DNA from: Paraburkholderia caribensis
Lineage (GTDB): Bacteria > Pseudomonadota > Gammaproteobacteria > Burkholderiales > Burkholderiaceae
NCBI RefSeq assembly: GCF_002902945.1
Contig: NZ_CP026102.1
Coordinates: forward strand, 2,826,531 to 2,890,530
Direction of reading: 5' to 3'
DNA length: 64,000 nucleotides
The translations under genes were made by a program, and so were the position numbers. Numbering within the stretch: position 1 is the stretch's first letter; each line of letters begins with the position of its first letter. Positions 18,614-27,123 of this stretch are shown in pieces. The notes beneath the pieces are model-generated. The model did not search any database. It worked only from the letters and a program-made list of their open reading frames with translations, and was not told the origin of the DNA.

Positions 18614-19576
18614 TCATCGCGCCGGAATCGCGCGTGACGACCGTCGAACGGTGTGCGAAGGCAACTCGCCGAACTGCGCCTTGTACGCACTGGCGAAATG
18701 CCCGAGGTGCACGAATCCCCATTGCGCGGCGGCATCGCTGACAGAGAGATCGGCCTGGCGCGTATCGAGCAACAGACGCCGAACCTGGGCGAGCCGCAAC
18801 GAACGCACGTAGGCCAGAGGATTGGTTTGCACGACAGCCTGAAAGCTGTTCTGCACGGTGCGCCGGCTCACGCGCAACTGCGTGCAGAGACTTTGGATGT
18901 CGATGAGCTCGTCGGGATGGTTGATCACGAAGTCGTGAATGCGGCGCACGATATCGGCCTGACACGCATACGTCAGCCGGTTCGACGTCGCCGGCACGTG
19001 ATACGCGAGCAGATCGACGAGCGCCTCGCTCACCTGGTTGTGCACTGCGTGCTGCGCGCGGACGTCGTCGAAGGCTTCGGGCTGCGCCAGCACGCGCTCG
19101 ATCAGCGTCGCAAGCTGCAGCCCCGCGCGCGTGCACGCGGCATTCGGAATATCGAGCACTGTGCGGCGAAAGAGATTGTCGTCGAGATCGACACCCGCGC
19201 AATCGGCGACGCCCTGCAGCATGTCGGAGTCGACCACGACGCCGATCAATGCCATCTCGTCGGGCGAGTGGAATTCGAACGGCGTGCCGCCTTGCGCCAT
19301 CACGAACCCGCCGCGGTCGATGCGCACGCCGCCGAACGAGAAGGCGCCCGCGCCCGCGAGCGGGATGCCAAACGTCATATGGTTGTCCGGCAACTGCCCG
19401 CGCTGCACGACGCGCAGATTCGCCGACTCGTGGAACACCTGCACGCCGTCCAGCTCGATCTGCTTCACCGCGCTGCGAAACGTGCCCGAGCCGATCTGGT
19501 CGTAACGCTGATCCCAGCCCCGCAGCGCGGCCGCGTGGTCATCGGCGTCGTTGAAGAACTGGTGATGGACGTACAC
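18614..19576 (-). CDS. AraC-family transcriptional regulator
   Basis: A 320-residue protein. The N-terminal 190 residues form a cupin-like ligand domain of the AraC_binding_2 kind (GSGTFRSAVKQIELDGVQVF). The C-terminal AraC DNA-binding domain has helices around IQSLCTQLRVSRRTVQNSFQ and a second helix-turn-helix ending GHFASAYKAQFGELP. No adjacent partner gene shares an operon with it. The inducer is unknown. Confidence 0.88.
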   Translation of the reverse strand: MYVHHQFFNDADDHAAALRGWDQRYDQIGSGTFRSAVKQIELDGVQVFHESANLRVVQRGQLPDNHMTFGIPLAGAGAFSFGGVRIDRGGFVMAQGGTPFEFHSPDEMALIGVVVDSDMLQGVADCAGVDLDDNLFRRTVLDIPNAACTRAGLQLATLIERVLAQPEAFDDVRAQHAVHNQVSEALVDLLAYHVPATSNRLTYACQADIVRRIHDFVINHPDELIDIQSLCTQLRVSRRTVQNSFQAVVQTNPLAYVRSLRLAQVRRLLLDTRQADLSVSDAAAQWGFVHLGHFASAYKAQFGELPSHTVRRSSRAIPAR

Positions 19577-19861
19577 GGTGCCCCCACAATCTCAAAAAAC
19601 CGCCAAGTTGCGTAGAATAAACCGACCACGCGGTCGGGAAAATATGTCCGAGGGTATGTCCTGGGCATTTTCGTCGGCTGGGCGCGACAGTCCGTGGCTT
19701 CTCATGGACGCGGCGCTGATGGCCACATTCTAGCCAGCGTCAAAAATCCGCCGAAGCCTTCCAGAACACCAGGCGCGCTAAAGAAAATCCTTAATGCCCG
19801 GCTGTTACGCCGCCAGATTTACTTATATCCTAGCGAATCGTTTTTTTGCGCCTCGATATCC

Positions 19862-20356
19862 ATGGTGATGACCCGATCCCGCGCTGCCGCGCCGCTCGCG
19901 ATGCATCGCAATCTGCCGATGCTGCTGTTGCGCGCGCGCGAACTCATGATGGCGCGGTTCCGTCCGTTGCTTACCGCGCAGGGGCTGACCGAGCAGCAAT
20001 GGCGCATCATTCGCGCGCTGCATGAGAACGGGCCGCTGGAGCCCCGGCAGATATGCGCGCTGTGCACGATTTCGAGTCCGAGTCTCGCGGGCGTGCTCGC
20101 GCGTATGGAAGATCTCGGGCATGTGACGAAAGAACGCTTCGAGGACGATCAAAGGCGCGTGCGCGTTTCGTTGACGGCGCAAAGCGAGGCAATCGTCGAG
20201 CGGATGAAGCCGATGCTGGAGGCGGAGTATCGGGCGCTGGAGGATAAGGTCGGAGAGAAGGTTGTCGGTGATTTGTATGCGGCGGTTGATGCGTTGATCA
20301 GGGAACTGGAGGTGGGGGAAAGCCGCGAGGCGGAGGAGGATGAACGCGGGGCGTAA
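19862..20356 (+). CDS. MarR-family regulator, HpaR-like
   Basis: 164 residues from the ATG at 19862; a longer open frame upstream has no family support. Winged-helix MarR domain: RNLPMLLLRARELMMARF, LTEQQWRIIRALHENGPLEP, SSPSLAGVLARMEDLGHV. The pattern is closest to HpaR, the repressor of homoprotocatechuate degradation, but no hpa genes are in the window, so the target is unknown. The acidic C-terminal tail (EAEEDERGA) is variable in the family. The gene ends against a repeat block. Confidence 0.85.
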   Translation: MVMTRSRAAAPLAMHRNLPMLLLRARELMMARFRPLLTAQGLTEQQWRIIRALHENGPLEPRQICALCTISSPSLAGVLARMEDLGHVTKERFEDDQRRVRVSLTAQSEAIVERMKPMLEAEYRALEDKVGEKVVGDLYAAVDALIRELEVGESREAEEDERGA

Positions 20357-20366
20357 GGCGAGTGGG

Positions 20367-20510
20367 TTTGCGGTGGCATCCGCGATACGTTAGCGTGCTT
20401 CACGCTTCTTGATTTGGTGTTTTAGGCTTTGCGATGGCATCCGCGATACGTTAGCGTGCTTCACGCTTCTTGATTTGGTGTTTTAGCCTTTGCGCTGGCA
20501 TCCGCGATTT
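20367..20510 (+). repeat. 61-bp tandem repeat, two full units and a diverged third
   Basis: Units start at 20367, 20428 and 20489, each beginning TTTGCG(G/A/C)TGGCATCCGCGA. The first two are nearly identical over 61 bp; the third matches for about 20 bases and then runs into the palindromic element. It begins directly after the MarR gene. No spacers of a CRISPR type are present. Confidence 0.85.
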
Positions 20511-21103
20511 GTTAGCTCGCTTCACGCGTCGCCCCTGTGCGGGGCGGCACCTACTTTTCTTTGCCGCCGCAAAGAAAAGTAGGCAAAAGAAAGCGGCTCA
20601 CACCGCCAGCCCTTGACCTTTGTTCACGGGCCCCCAACGTCCCCACCCTTCACACACCAGCGCCTTGGTTGGTGCCCGTTGCCAACGCTTCGAACAGGTG
20701 CCTCACCCGCTTCGATTACCCGTACCCGGGCCAGCGGCAGCGAACGGTATGTGCCGCCCAGGTGGCAAACTGTGTGTAGGTTGTCGCGTCGTATAGGGTG
20801 GCGCTCTTACCGGGTGGGACGCGTGCGCTAATGGTCCGGAGTGAGGCGTGTGGAGCACCGAGGGCCGACACACAGTTTGCCACCTGGGCGGCGGTGGCCT
20901 GTCTGGCGCGGTGTGCTGAAACACGGGTGGGTGAAGCGGGTGAGGCGCTCATTCAGAGCGCTGGCAACGAGCACGGGCCACGTGGTTGCCGTGTGAAGTG
21001 TAAGAACCTGTGGGGGCCCTCAGGCAGAAAAAAGAGCTGGCGGTGTGAGCCGCTTTCTTTTGCCTACTTTTCTTTGCGGCGGCAAAGAAAAGTAGGTGCC
21101 GCC

Positions 21104-22474
21104 GGGCCTATCCGTCATTTTGTGGGCGAGGCATATCATGAGAGGTAAAAGTCATGGATATGCCAATGAAGAAGAAACGCACGGTGGCGTCTCAGGCAGC
21201 GGCCCGAGGGCCGCTGCCTGAACTGCCCAAAGCACTGCTGGACGAGCTGGTCAAGGGGCCGATGACGCCGACCGAGGTGCAGGATCTGATGCTGGCGTTT
21301 AACAAGGCGATTATCGAACGCGCGATGGGTGCGGAGATGAATCTGCATCTGGGGTATCCACCGGGCGAATCCAAACCCGCTGGCCAGGCCAACGAGCGCA
21401 ACGGCGCCAGCCGCAAGACGGTCATCACCGATCGTGGCGTCGTCCGGGTCGAGTTGCCGCGCGACCGCGACGGCAGCTTCGAGCCGATCCTGATCCCCAA
21501 ACACGAACGCCGCTTCACCGGCTTTGACGAGCGCATCATCGCGATGTACGCGCGTGGCATGAGCGTGCGCGAGATCCAGGCCTTTCTGGCCGAGAGCTAC
21601 GGCACCGAGGTGTCGCCCGATTTCATCAGCTCGGTCACCGACGAGGTGATGGCCGAAACGCTGGCCTGGCAGAACCGTCCGCTCGAGACGATGTATCCGG
21701 TGGTCTTCTTCGACGCGTTGCGGGTCAAGATCCGCGATGACGGTGTGGTCAGCAACAAGGCGGTGTATCTGGCTCTGGGCATTCAGGCGGACGGCCAGCG
21801 CGATGTGCTGGGCCTGTGGATTGAGCAGACCGAGGGCGCGAAGTTCTGGCTCAAGGTGTTCAACGAACTCAAGACCCGCGGCTGCCAGGACATCCTGATT
21901 GCGGTCGTTGACGGCCTGAAGGGGCTGACCGACGCGATCGGCGCAGCTTACCCGAAGACGGCGGTGCAGACCTGCATCGTGCATCTGATCCGCAACAGCC
22001 TGGAATACGCTGGCTGGAAGGACCGCAAGGCTGTCGCCCAGGCGCTGCGTCCGATCTACGCAGCTGCCAGCGAAGAGGCAGCGAAGCAGGCTCTGCAGGC
22101 CTTTGCTGATGGGCCATGGGGCGCGAAATACCCGACTATCGTGCAGTCCTGGCAGCGCGCCTGGGAGCACGTCACGCCGTTCTTCGTGTTTCCACCCGAG
22201 ATCCGGCGGGTCGTGTACACCACGAACGCCATTGAGAGTCTGAACATGCAGTTGCGCAAGATCATCAAGACCCGCGGTCACTTCCCCAATGACGAGGCTG
22301 CAATCAAGCTACTCTGGCTGGCATTGCGCAACGTCCTGGCCAAAAACGTGCGCTCAGCCTTCGACTGGAAGTCAGCCATGAACCAGTTTGCTATTCTGTT
22401 TGGCGATCGATTTACGCAGGCGCGCGGCTAACGATTCCTTTAACCGCCTCGCCCACAAAAATGCGGACAGGCTC
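21104..22474 (+). mobile_element. Complete IS256-family insertion sequence
   Basis: 1371 bp, bounded by 29-bp terminal inverted repeats (21104-21132 and 22446-22474) that agree at 24 of 29 positions. Both repeats share TTTTGTGGGCGAGGC at their inner end. Directly repeated 8-bp target duplications GTGCCGCC lie at 21096-21103 and 22475-22482. It carries one intact transposase gene. The 8-bp duplication is typical of IS256. Intact ends, gene and duplication indicate a fairly recent insertion. Confidence 0.95.
21154..22431 (+). CDS. IS256-family transposase (mutator type)
   Basis: A 425-residue DDE transposase with all catalytic residues visible: D187 in FFDALRV, D253 in VVDGLKG and E361 in TTNAIESLN. 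The last motif is the hallmark of the mutator/IS256 family. The zinc-like element CIVHLIRNS also fits the family. No frameshift or stop is present, so it is probably active. It occupies almost the whole insertion sequence. Confidence 0.95.
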   Translation: MDMPMKKKRTVASQAAARGPLPELPKALLDELVKGPMTPTEVQDLMLAFNKAIIERAMGAEMNLHLGYPPGESKPAGQANERNGASRKTVITDRGVVRVELPRDRDGSFEPILIPKHERRFTGFDERIIAMYARGMSVREIQAFLAESYGTEVSPDFISSVTDEVMAETLAWQNRPLETMYPVVFFDALRVKIRDDGVVSNKAVYLALGIQADGQRDVLGLWIEQTEGAKFWLKVFNELKTRGCQDILIAVVDGLKGLTDAIGAAYPKTAVQTCIVHLIRNSLEYAGWKDRKAVAQALRPIYAAASEEAAKQALQAFADGPWGAKYPTIVQSWQRAWEHVTPFFVFPPEIRRVVYTTNAIESLNMQLRKIIKTRGHFPNDEAAIKLLWLALRNVLAKNVRSAFDWKSAMNQFAILFGDRFTQARG

Positions 22475-22601
22475 GTGCCGCCCCGCACAGGGGCGACGCC
22501 TGAAGCACGCTAACGATTCGCGGATGCCAGCGCAAAAGCAAATCACGAATGCCCACCCCAAAACCCAAAACACCAAACGATCAATCCATGAACCACAAAA
22601 G

Positions 22602-22781
22602 CTACCCGCTTACCCCATCGCCCGCCGCCTCGATCAACTTCAACGACACATCGGCATCGTCAATCCTCTCAATCGCCAGCAGCGCAAACCTCGCCAGAAA
22701 CATCGGCGCATTCGCCTCACCGACTTGAGTCATCGTCCTACACAGCCGCGTATAGACAGTATCGAGTTCCGCATCGGTCAT
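22602..22781 (-). CDS. DUF2783-type small protein
   Basis: A 59-residue protein starting MTDAELDTVYTRLC, with ribosome site GGAG 7 bases before the ATG at 22781; another in-frame ATG at 22793 is possible. It resembles DUF2783, a short family usually found immediately after FAD-dependent monooxygenase genes, as here (25 bases downstream on the same strand). Role is unknown, perhaps accessory to the oxygenase. Confidence 0.75.
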   Translation of the reverse strand: MTDAELDTVYTRLCRTMTQVGEANAPMFLARFALLAIERIDDADVSLKLIEAAGDGVSG

Positions 22782-22806
22782 CGCGTTCTCCATTCGTTGA
22801 ATCGGT

Positions 22807-24504
22807 TCATCGAGCAAGCGCGCGCGTAATCGCCGCATCGACATCGTCCGCGCGCGCATTGCGCCAGCGCCCCAGCACATGTCCATCGGGGCGCACCAGA
22901 TACACCGTGCCCGGCTTCGCGTCATAACGCCCGAAGATGCGTCCCGTGTGATCCCACGCGTGCACACCCCGCGCCTGGGCACGCAAATGCGCGCTGATCG
23001 ACACAACCTTGAACGGCACCCCACGTTCACGCATCGCTTGCGCAAGCGCGGTGAAATCAGCGGACACTTCACCCTCGTCGCTAAAACACAGCGCCGTAAA
23101 CCGCGCACCGACAAGATCGGTCAAATGCGCCTCACGCGCATGCCCACCTTCAGCAATCGTCAGCGGAAACTCGGCGAGCACCGCCCCCGGCACAGGCCCA
23201 GCACCAAACCCATCGCCGTCGGCAACATTCAACGGCGACTGCACATAAGTAATCGCCGACGTCTGCCGCGGATTAATCAGCGAGCGCACACCCGGATGCT
23301 CCACAGCAAGACTCAACACCGCCTTGCGCATCAGATCGAATGCAAATGAAGGCGGGGCCATGAACTCGGTGCTCTTCGTGCCATAACTCAAATTCTCATG
23401 CGTAGCGGCAACACGTTCATCCGAATAACTGTCGAGCAACGCATCAGACGCCAATCCCTTCACGACAAACGCCAGCTTCCACGCGATATTGTCCGCATCG
23501 TCAATACCCGAATTCGCGCCGCGCACACCGAAGATCGGCACGAGATGCGCAGCATCGCCCGCGAACATCACGCGCCGATGACGATAGCGCTCGAGCGTCA
23601 ACGCATTGGCCTTGTAGATCGTGATCCAGATCGGCGCCCACTCGCCTTTCTCTCCCATCATGTCGAGCAGGCTTTGCACGCGCGGCATAACGTTTTCAGG
23701 CTTCACGGCCTGCCCCGCGTCTTCGCCATCGCGCAACTGATAGTCGATGCGCCACACGTTATCCGGCTGCTTGTGCACGAGCACGGTCGAACCCGGATTC
23801 GACGAAGGATCGAAATACGCGAGACGTTCCGTCGGACGATCGCTTCGCAGTTCGATATCGACGATCACATAACGCCCTTCGTAGCTCGTGCCTTGCAACT
23901 GCAAGCCGAGCGCTTCGCGGATCGTGCTGCGCCCGCCATCGGCGGCGACAACCCAGTCCGTTTCCAGCGCGTAGTCGCCATCAGGCGTGCCCAGTTGCAG
24001 CGTTGCGCCGTCATCGCGCGAATCGATCGACTTCACGCGCGTCTGCCAGCGGATATCGATCAGATCGGCGCGCTTCTCCGCCGCATCCAGCAAGAACTGT
24101 TCGATGTGATATTGCGCGAGGTTCACCATCGGCGGCAGCTTCTGGTTTTCGTCCTGCGGCATCGTGAAGTGCAGCACTTCCGTCTCGCGATAGAAGCTGC
24201 GGCCGCCCGTCCACGGCAAGCCCGTTTTCAGAAAGCCATCGAGTGCGCCAAGCCGTTCGATGATCTCCAGGCTGCGGCGTGAAATGCAGATCGCGCGGCT
24301 GCCATAGCAGACGGAATCGTCCGCTTCGATCAGCACGCAGCGCACGCCGTGATTCGCCAGACCGAGCGCGACAGCGAGACCGACGGGCCCACCGCCGACA
24401 ATCGTCACCGCATGACGCTGCGCGTCCACACCCTCTTTCAATTGCGGCACGCGCGCTGCGTACTTTTTCGCGGTGAACGGATACGGTTTGAATTGCTTGT
24501 TCAT
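22807..24504 (-). CDS. FAD-dependent aromatic monooxygenase
   Basis: A 565-residue flavoprotein of the PheA/TfdB/MhpA type. The dinucleotide-binding motif is IVGGGPVGLAVALGLA (about 35-50), the DG motif is VVAADGGRST, and the second FAD motif is MFAGDAAHLVPIFGVRGANSG. A C-terminal thioredoxin-like domain ends the protein (PGTVYLVRPDGHVLGRW). Such enzymes hydroxylate a phenolic or aromatic acid ring using NAD(P)H and oxygen. It sits with an MFS importer and a LuxR regulator in one cluster, which indicates uptake and oxidation of an aromatic compound. The exact substrate is not determinable. Confidence 0.88.
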   Translation of the reverse strand: MNKQFKPYPFTAKKYAARVPQLKEGVDAQRHAVTIVGGGPVGLAVALGLANHGVRCVLIEADDSVCYGSRAICISRRSLEIIERLGALDGFLKTGLPWTGGRSFYRETEVLHFTMPQDENQKLPPMVNLAQYHIEQFLLDAAEKRADLIDIRWQTRVKSIDSRDDGATLQLGTPDGDYALETDWVVAADGGRSTIREALGLQLQGTSYEGRYVIVDIELRSDRPTERLAYFDPSSNPGSTVLVHKQPDNVWRIDYQLRDGEDAGQAVKPENVMPRVQSLLDMMGEKGEWAPIWITIYKANALTLERYRHRRVMFAGDAAHLVPIFGVRGANSGIDDADNIAWKLAFVVKGLASDALLDSYSDERVAATHENLSYGTKSTEFMAPPSFAFDLMRKAVLSLAVEHPGVRSLINPRQTSAITYVQSPLNVADGDGFGAGPVPGAVLAEFPLTIAEGGHAREAHLTDLVGARFTALCFSDEGEVSADFTALAQAMRERGVPFKVVSISAHLRAQARGVHAWDHTGRIFGRYDAKPGTVYLVRPDGHVLGRWRNARADDVDAAITRALAR

Positions 24505-24526
24505 CCAATGCTCCAGATCGATTCCT

Positions 24527-25891
24527 TCAGGCGAGCCGCGCGTGTGGCGCTTCGCGTTTGTCCATCGGCAACAGCGTCACGATGATCACGCCGATCACCA
24601 GCAGCACCGCCGAATACAGCAGCCCCGCCGAAAAGCTGTGCGTCGCGTCCTTCAGCCATCCGACGATCAGCGGGTTGAGCGCCGAACTGATGTTGCCCGT
24701 CGCGTTGATCACGGCAATGCCGATGGCGCGTGCGCGAAAGCTCAACGCATGATCGGGCGTGGTCCAGAAGATCGACATCGCCGTGTACGAACCGGCCGAC
24801 GCAAGACACACGCCGACCATGCGCATGGCCGGATTCGACGAATATGCGGTGCACAGCCAGCCCGCAGCAGAGAACAGCATCGGAATCATCAGATGCCATT
24901 TGCGCTCCTGCTTGCGGTCAGAGCGGCGTCCCCACCAGATCATCGCAACGATCGTGCACACCTGCGGAATCGCGGCGAGCAGGCCAATCGTGCGATTGCT
25001 CGCATCCGCGCTAAAGCTCTTCACGATCAGCGGCGTCCACACGGCGACCATTGCCAGCGTGTTGACTAGGCAGAAGTACGCAATCGCAAACTTCACGACA
25101 GCCGGCGACAGCAGTTCACTGACGATACTTTTCTCGCGACTCGCACGAGCATCCACAGCAACGCCCTGCCGATGTTCCGCAGCAAGCGTTGCGGCGAGCG
25201 TGCGCTTTTCTTCGTCGTCGAGCCAGCGCGCCTGTTGCGGACTGTCGTCGAGATACGCGTACACAGCGAGACCCAGAATCGCCGATGGCAAGCCTTCGAG
25301 CAGAAAGAGCCATTGCCACCCCTTCAGCCCAAGCGTGCCGTCGAGTCCGAGAATAAAGCCCGACAACGCCGAGCCGGCAGCCGCCGTGACGGGCATCGCT
25401 ATCATGAACAGCGCGTTGGCGCGCGCCCGATACGCAGCCGGAAACCAGTAGGTCAGATACAGCAGGATGCCTGGCAAAAAGCCCGCTTCCGTCACGCCCA
25501 CCAGCACGCGCAACACGTACAGCGTGCCCGGGCTCGAGGCGAACATCGTCGCCGTCGAAGCCAGTCCCCACGCGATCATGATCGTGCCGATCCATCTGCG
25601 CGCGCCGATGCGCGCCAGCACGACGTTGCCCGGAATGCCGAACGCGATGTAGGCGACGTAGAAGAGCGTCGTCGCGAGACCGAATTGCGTGCTCGTGAGC
25701 CCGAGGTCCTTCATCATCGTCAGGCCGGCGAAGCCGATGTTGATGCGGTCGAGAAACGAGAAGAAGAACAGCGCGAACAGGAACCCCAGCAGATGCCGCG
25801 ATACCTTGGCGATGACGGGCTGTTCGTGCGCATGCGGCGCGGTGGTGGCAGGCGTCGCATGCAGCGAGCCGGCTCGCGAGGAGGTGTCCAT
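24527..25891 (-). CDS. MFS transporter, anion:cation symporter type
   Basis: A 454-residue 12-helix permease. Features include FLFALFFFSFLDRINIGFAGL in the first helix, the RIGARRWIGTIMIAWG loop after helix 2, and WWGRRSDRK in the central loop, all typical of the ACS family that imports organic acids and aromatic acids by proton symport. It lies 22 bases upstream of the FAD monooxygenase gene on the same strand, so it probably imports that enzyme's substrate or a precursor. Confidence 0.88.
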   Translation of the reverse strand: MDTSSRAGSLHATPATTAPHAHEQPVIAKVSRHLLGFLFALFFFSFLDRINIGFAGLTMMKDLGLTSTQFGLATTLFYVAYIAFGIPGNVVLARIGARRWIGTIMIAWGLASTATMFASSPGTLYVLRVLVGVTEAGFLPGILLYLTYWFPAAYRARANALFMIAMPVTAAAGSALSGFILGLDGTLGLKGWQWLFLLEGLPSAILGLAVYAYLDDSPQQARWLDDEEKRTLAATLAAEHRQGVAVDARASREKSIVSELLSPAVVKFAIAYFCLVNTLAMVAVWTPLIVKSFSADASNRTIGLLAAIPQVCTIVAMIWWGRRSDRKQERKWHLMIPMLFSAAGWLCTAYSSNPAMRMVGVCLASAGSYTAMSIFWTTPDHALSFRARAIGIAVINATGNISSALNPLIVGWLKDATHSFSAGLLYSAVLLVIGVIIVTLLPMDKREAPHARLA

Positions 25892-26045
25892 ACCGTTGTC
25901 TCCGATGTTGTCGCTTTCTGATGCGTCGCAGTATGGAGCGCGGCTATGTACGGCCTGTCCTCATTTTGGGTACAACGTGGCGCCTGTTCAGGCCTGGGGA
26001 AAACGCGGATACGTCAGCGCAAATGCGCTGAAGAAAAGGAATGCG

Positions 26046-26864
26046 TCAGACCTTGCCCGGCCCGATGCACAGCGCAAACAGCTGCCGCTGGCTCGAAATG
26101 CCGAGCCGCCGGAACGCGCGCTTCTGATACGTGACGACGCTTGTCGCCTTGATGCCCATCGTGTCGCCGATTTCCTGCGCCGAGCGTCCTTCGAGCACGC
26201 CCGTCAGCACGTCGAGTTCGCGCTTCGACAGTTCGGGACAGAGGCCGCGCACGCGCGCGAGCATCAGATGCGAGATCGCCAGATCGCGCTGGCCGCAGAT
26301 CGCGTAGTGATGCTTCGCCGCGTGCGCGATCAACGGCGCCATCGCTTCGATCAACGCGATCTCGCGCGGATGGTAATTGCCGAAGCGGCGATCGCGATAC
26401 AGGTTCACCGAGAGCCAGATATCGGGCGTCGGCTGCACGAGCAGCGAGACGCGGTCCGACACGTTCGGCTGCTGATAGCAGGCCGCGCGATACGCTTCGT
26501 TGAGGATGTCTTCGCTCGTCTGCTGATGCAGCACGAGTGTCGAGCCGGGCTTGTCGCTGCGTGCCGACGAAACGATCTTCTGATTGCCGTCGAGCGCATA
26601 GAAGTGGCGCGCGTAAGTATCGGCGACGTCGCGCAGAAAACGCCCGCCGCGATGGTCCGCCACGGAAACAGTACGCGGCCGGTTGCCGAACTCGTACGCG
26701 AAGATCGTGCACTGCGAAATCGCCGCGATGTCGCCGAGCAGCTTCAGCACTTCGGCGGCGAGCGCATTCGTATCGTCGCTGCCGATCGACGACACGAGGC
26801 CCGTCGCGCGGCTGAGATCCAGCTGCCCTTGCGAAACGGGACGGTCGAGACGCCATGAACGCAT
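26046..26864 (-). CDS. LuxR-family transcriptional regulator
   Basis: A 272-residue protein with an unassigned N-terminal sensory region (about 1-195) and a C-terminal LuxR/GerE helix-turn-helix (LSKRELDVLTGVLEGRSAQEIGDTMGIKATSVVTYQKRAFRRLG). No receiver domain is visible. It lies just upstream of the transporter-monooxygenase genes on the same strand, separated by 154 bp, and is the likely regulator of that cluster. Confidence 0.85.
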   Translation of the reverse strand: MRSWRLDRPVSQGQLDLSRATGLVSSIGSDDTNALAAEVLKLLGDIAAISQCTIFAYEFGNRPRTVSVADHRGGRFLRDVADTYARHFYALDGNQKIVSSARSDKPGSTLVLHQQTSEDILNEAYRAACYQQPNVSDRVSLLVQPTPDIWLSVNLYRDRRFGNYHPREIALIEAMAPLIAHAAKHHYAICGQRDLAISHLMLARVRGLCPELSKRELDVLTGVLEGRSAQEIGDTMGIKATSVVTYQKRAFRRLGISSQRQLFALCIGPGKV

Positions 26865-27123
26865 GATGGGAATACGGCTAGAAGCGGCGAGAGAAAACGT
26901 GGAATCGCATCATTTTAATCTGCGTGGCGTTTGCGCATGGGCGGCGGGCGCCTGGACAGGCAAACCGGCGCTATTGCGTCGACCGGCCTTTGACGCCAAT
27001 ACCAACAATCCCGCAAGCCGCCGCGAAATTGCCTACAGTGAAAAGCTCAAACGCTCGTGCCGTTTTGATACATGGCGCGCGCGACTCGCGTGCCGCATCG
27101 CAACATCTTCCTGGAGATGAGTC

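Larger units (their letters stand above)
20500..22540. repeat. Long nested palindromic intergenic element, split by an IS
   Basis: The left arm (about 20521-20610) is the reverse complement of the right arm, which is split into 21035-21103 and 22475-22500. If the IS at 21104-22474 is removed with one copy of its target duplication, the arms match base for base across the junction. Inner nested arms include 20752-20776 with 20870-20894 (GTGGCAAACTGTGTGT core). The outermost third tandem unit has an inverted partner near 22500-22540. The whole could fold as a roughly 600-bp hairpin. No protein gene is visible in it. Confidence 0.8.

Noticed and set aside
18614..20356. Homoprotocatechuate degradation locus near the HpaR-like gene
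   Set aside because: No hpa catabolic gene is present nearby, so the MarR protein is described only as HpaR-like.
20367..20510. CRISPR array
   Set aside because: The 61-bp units are head-to-tail with no unique spacers and no cas genes are present.
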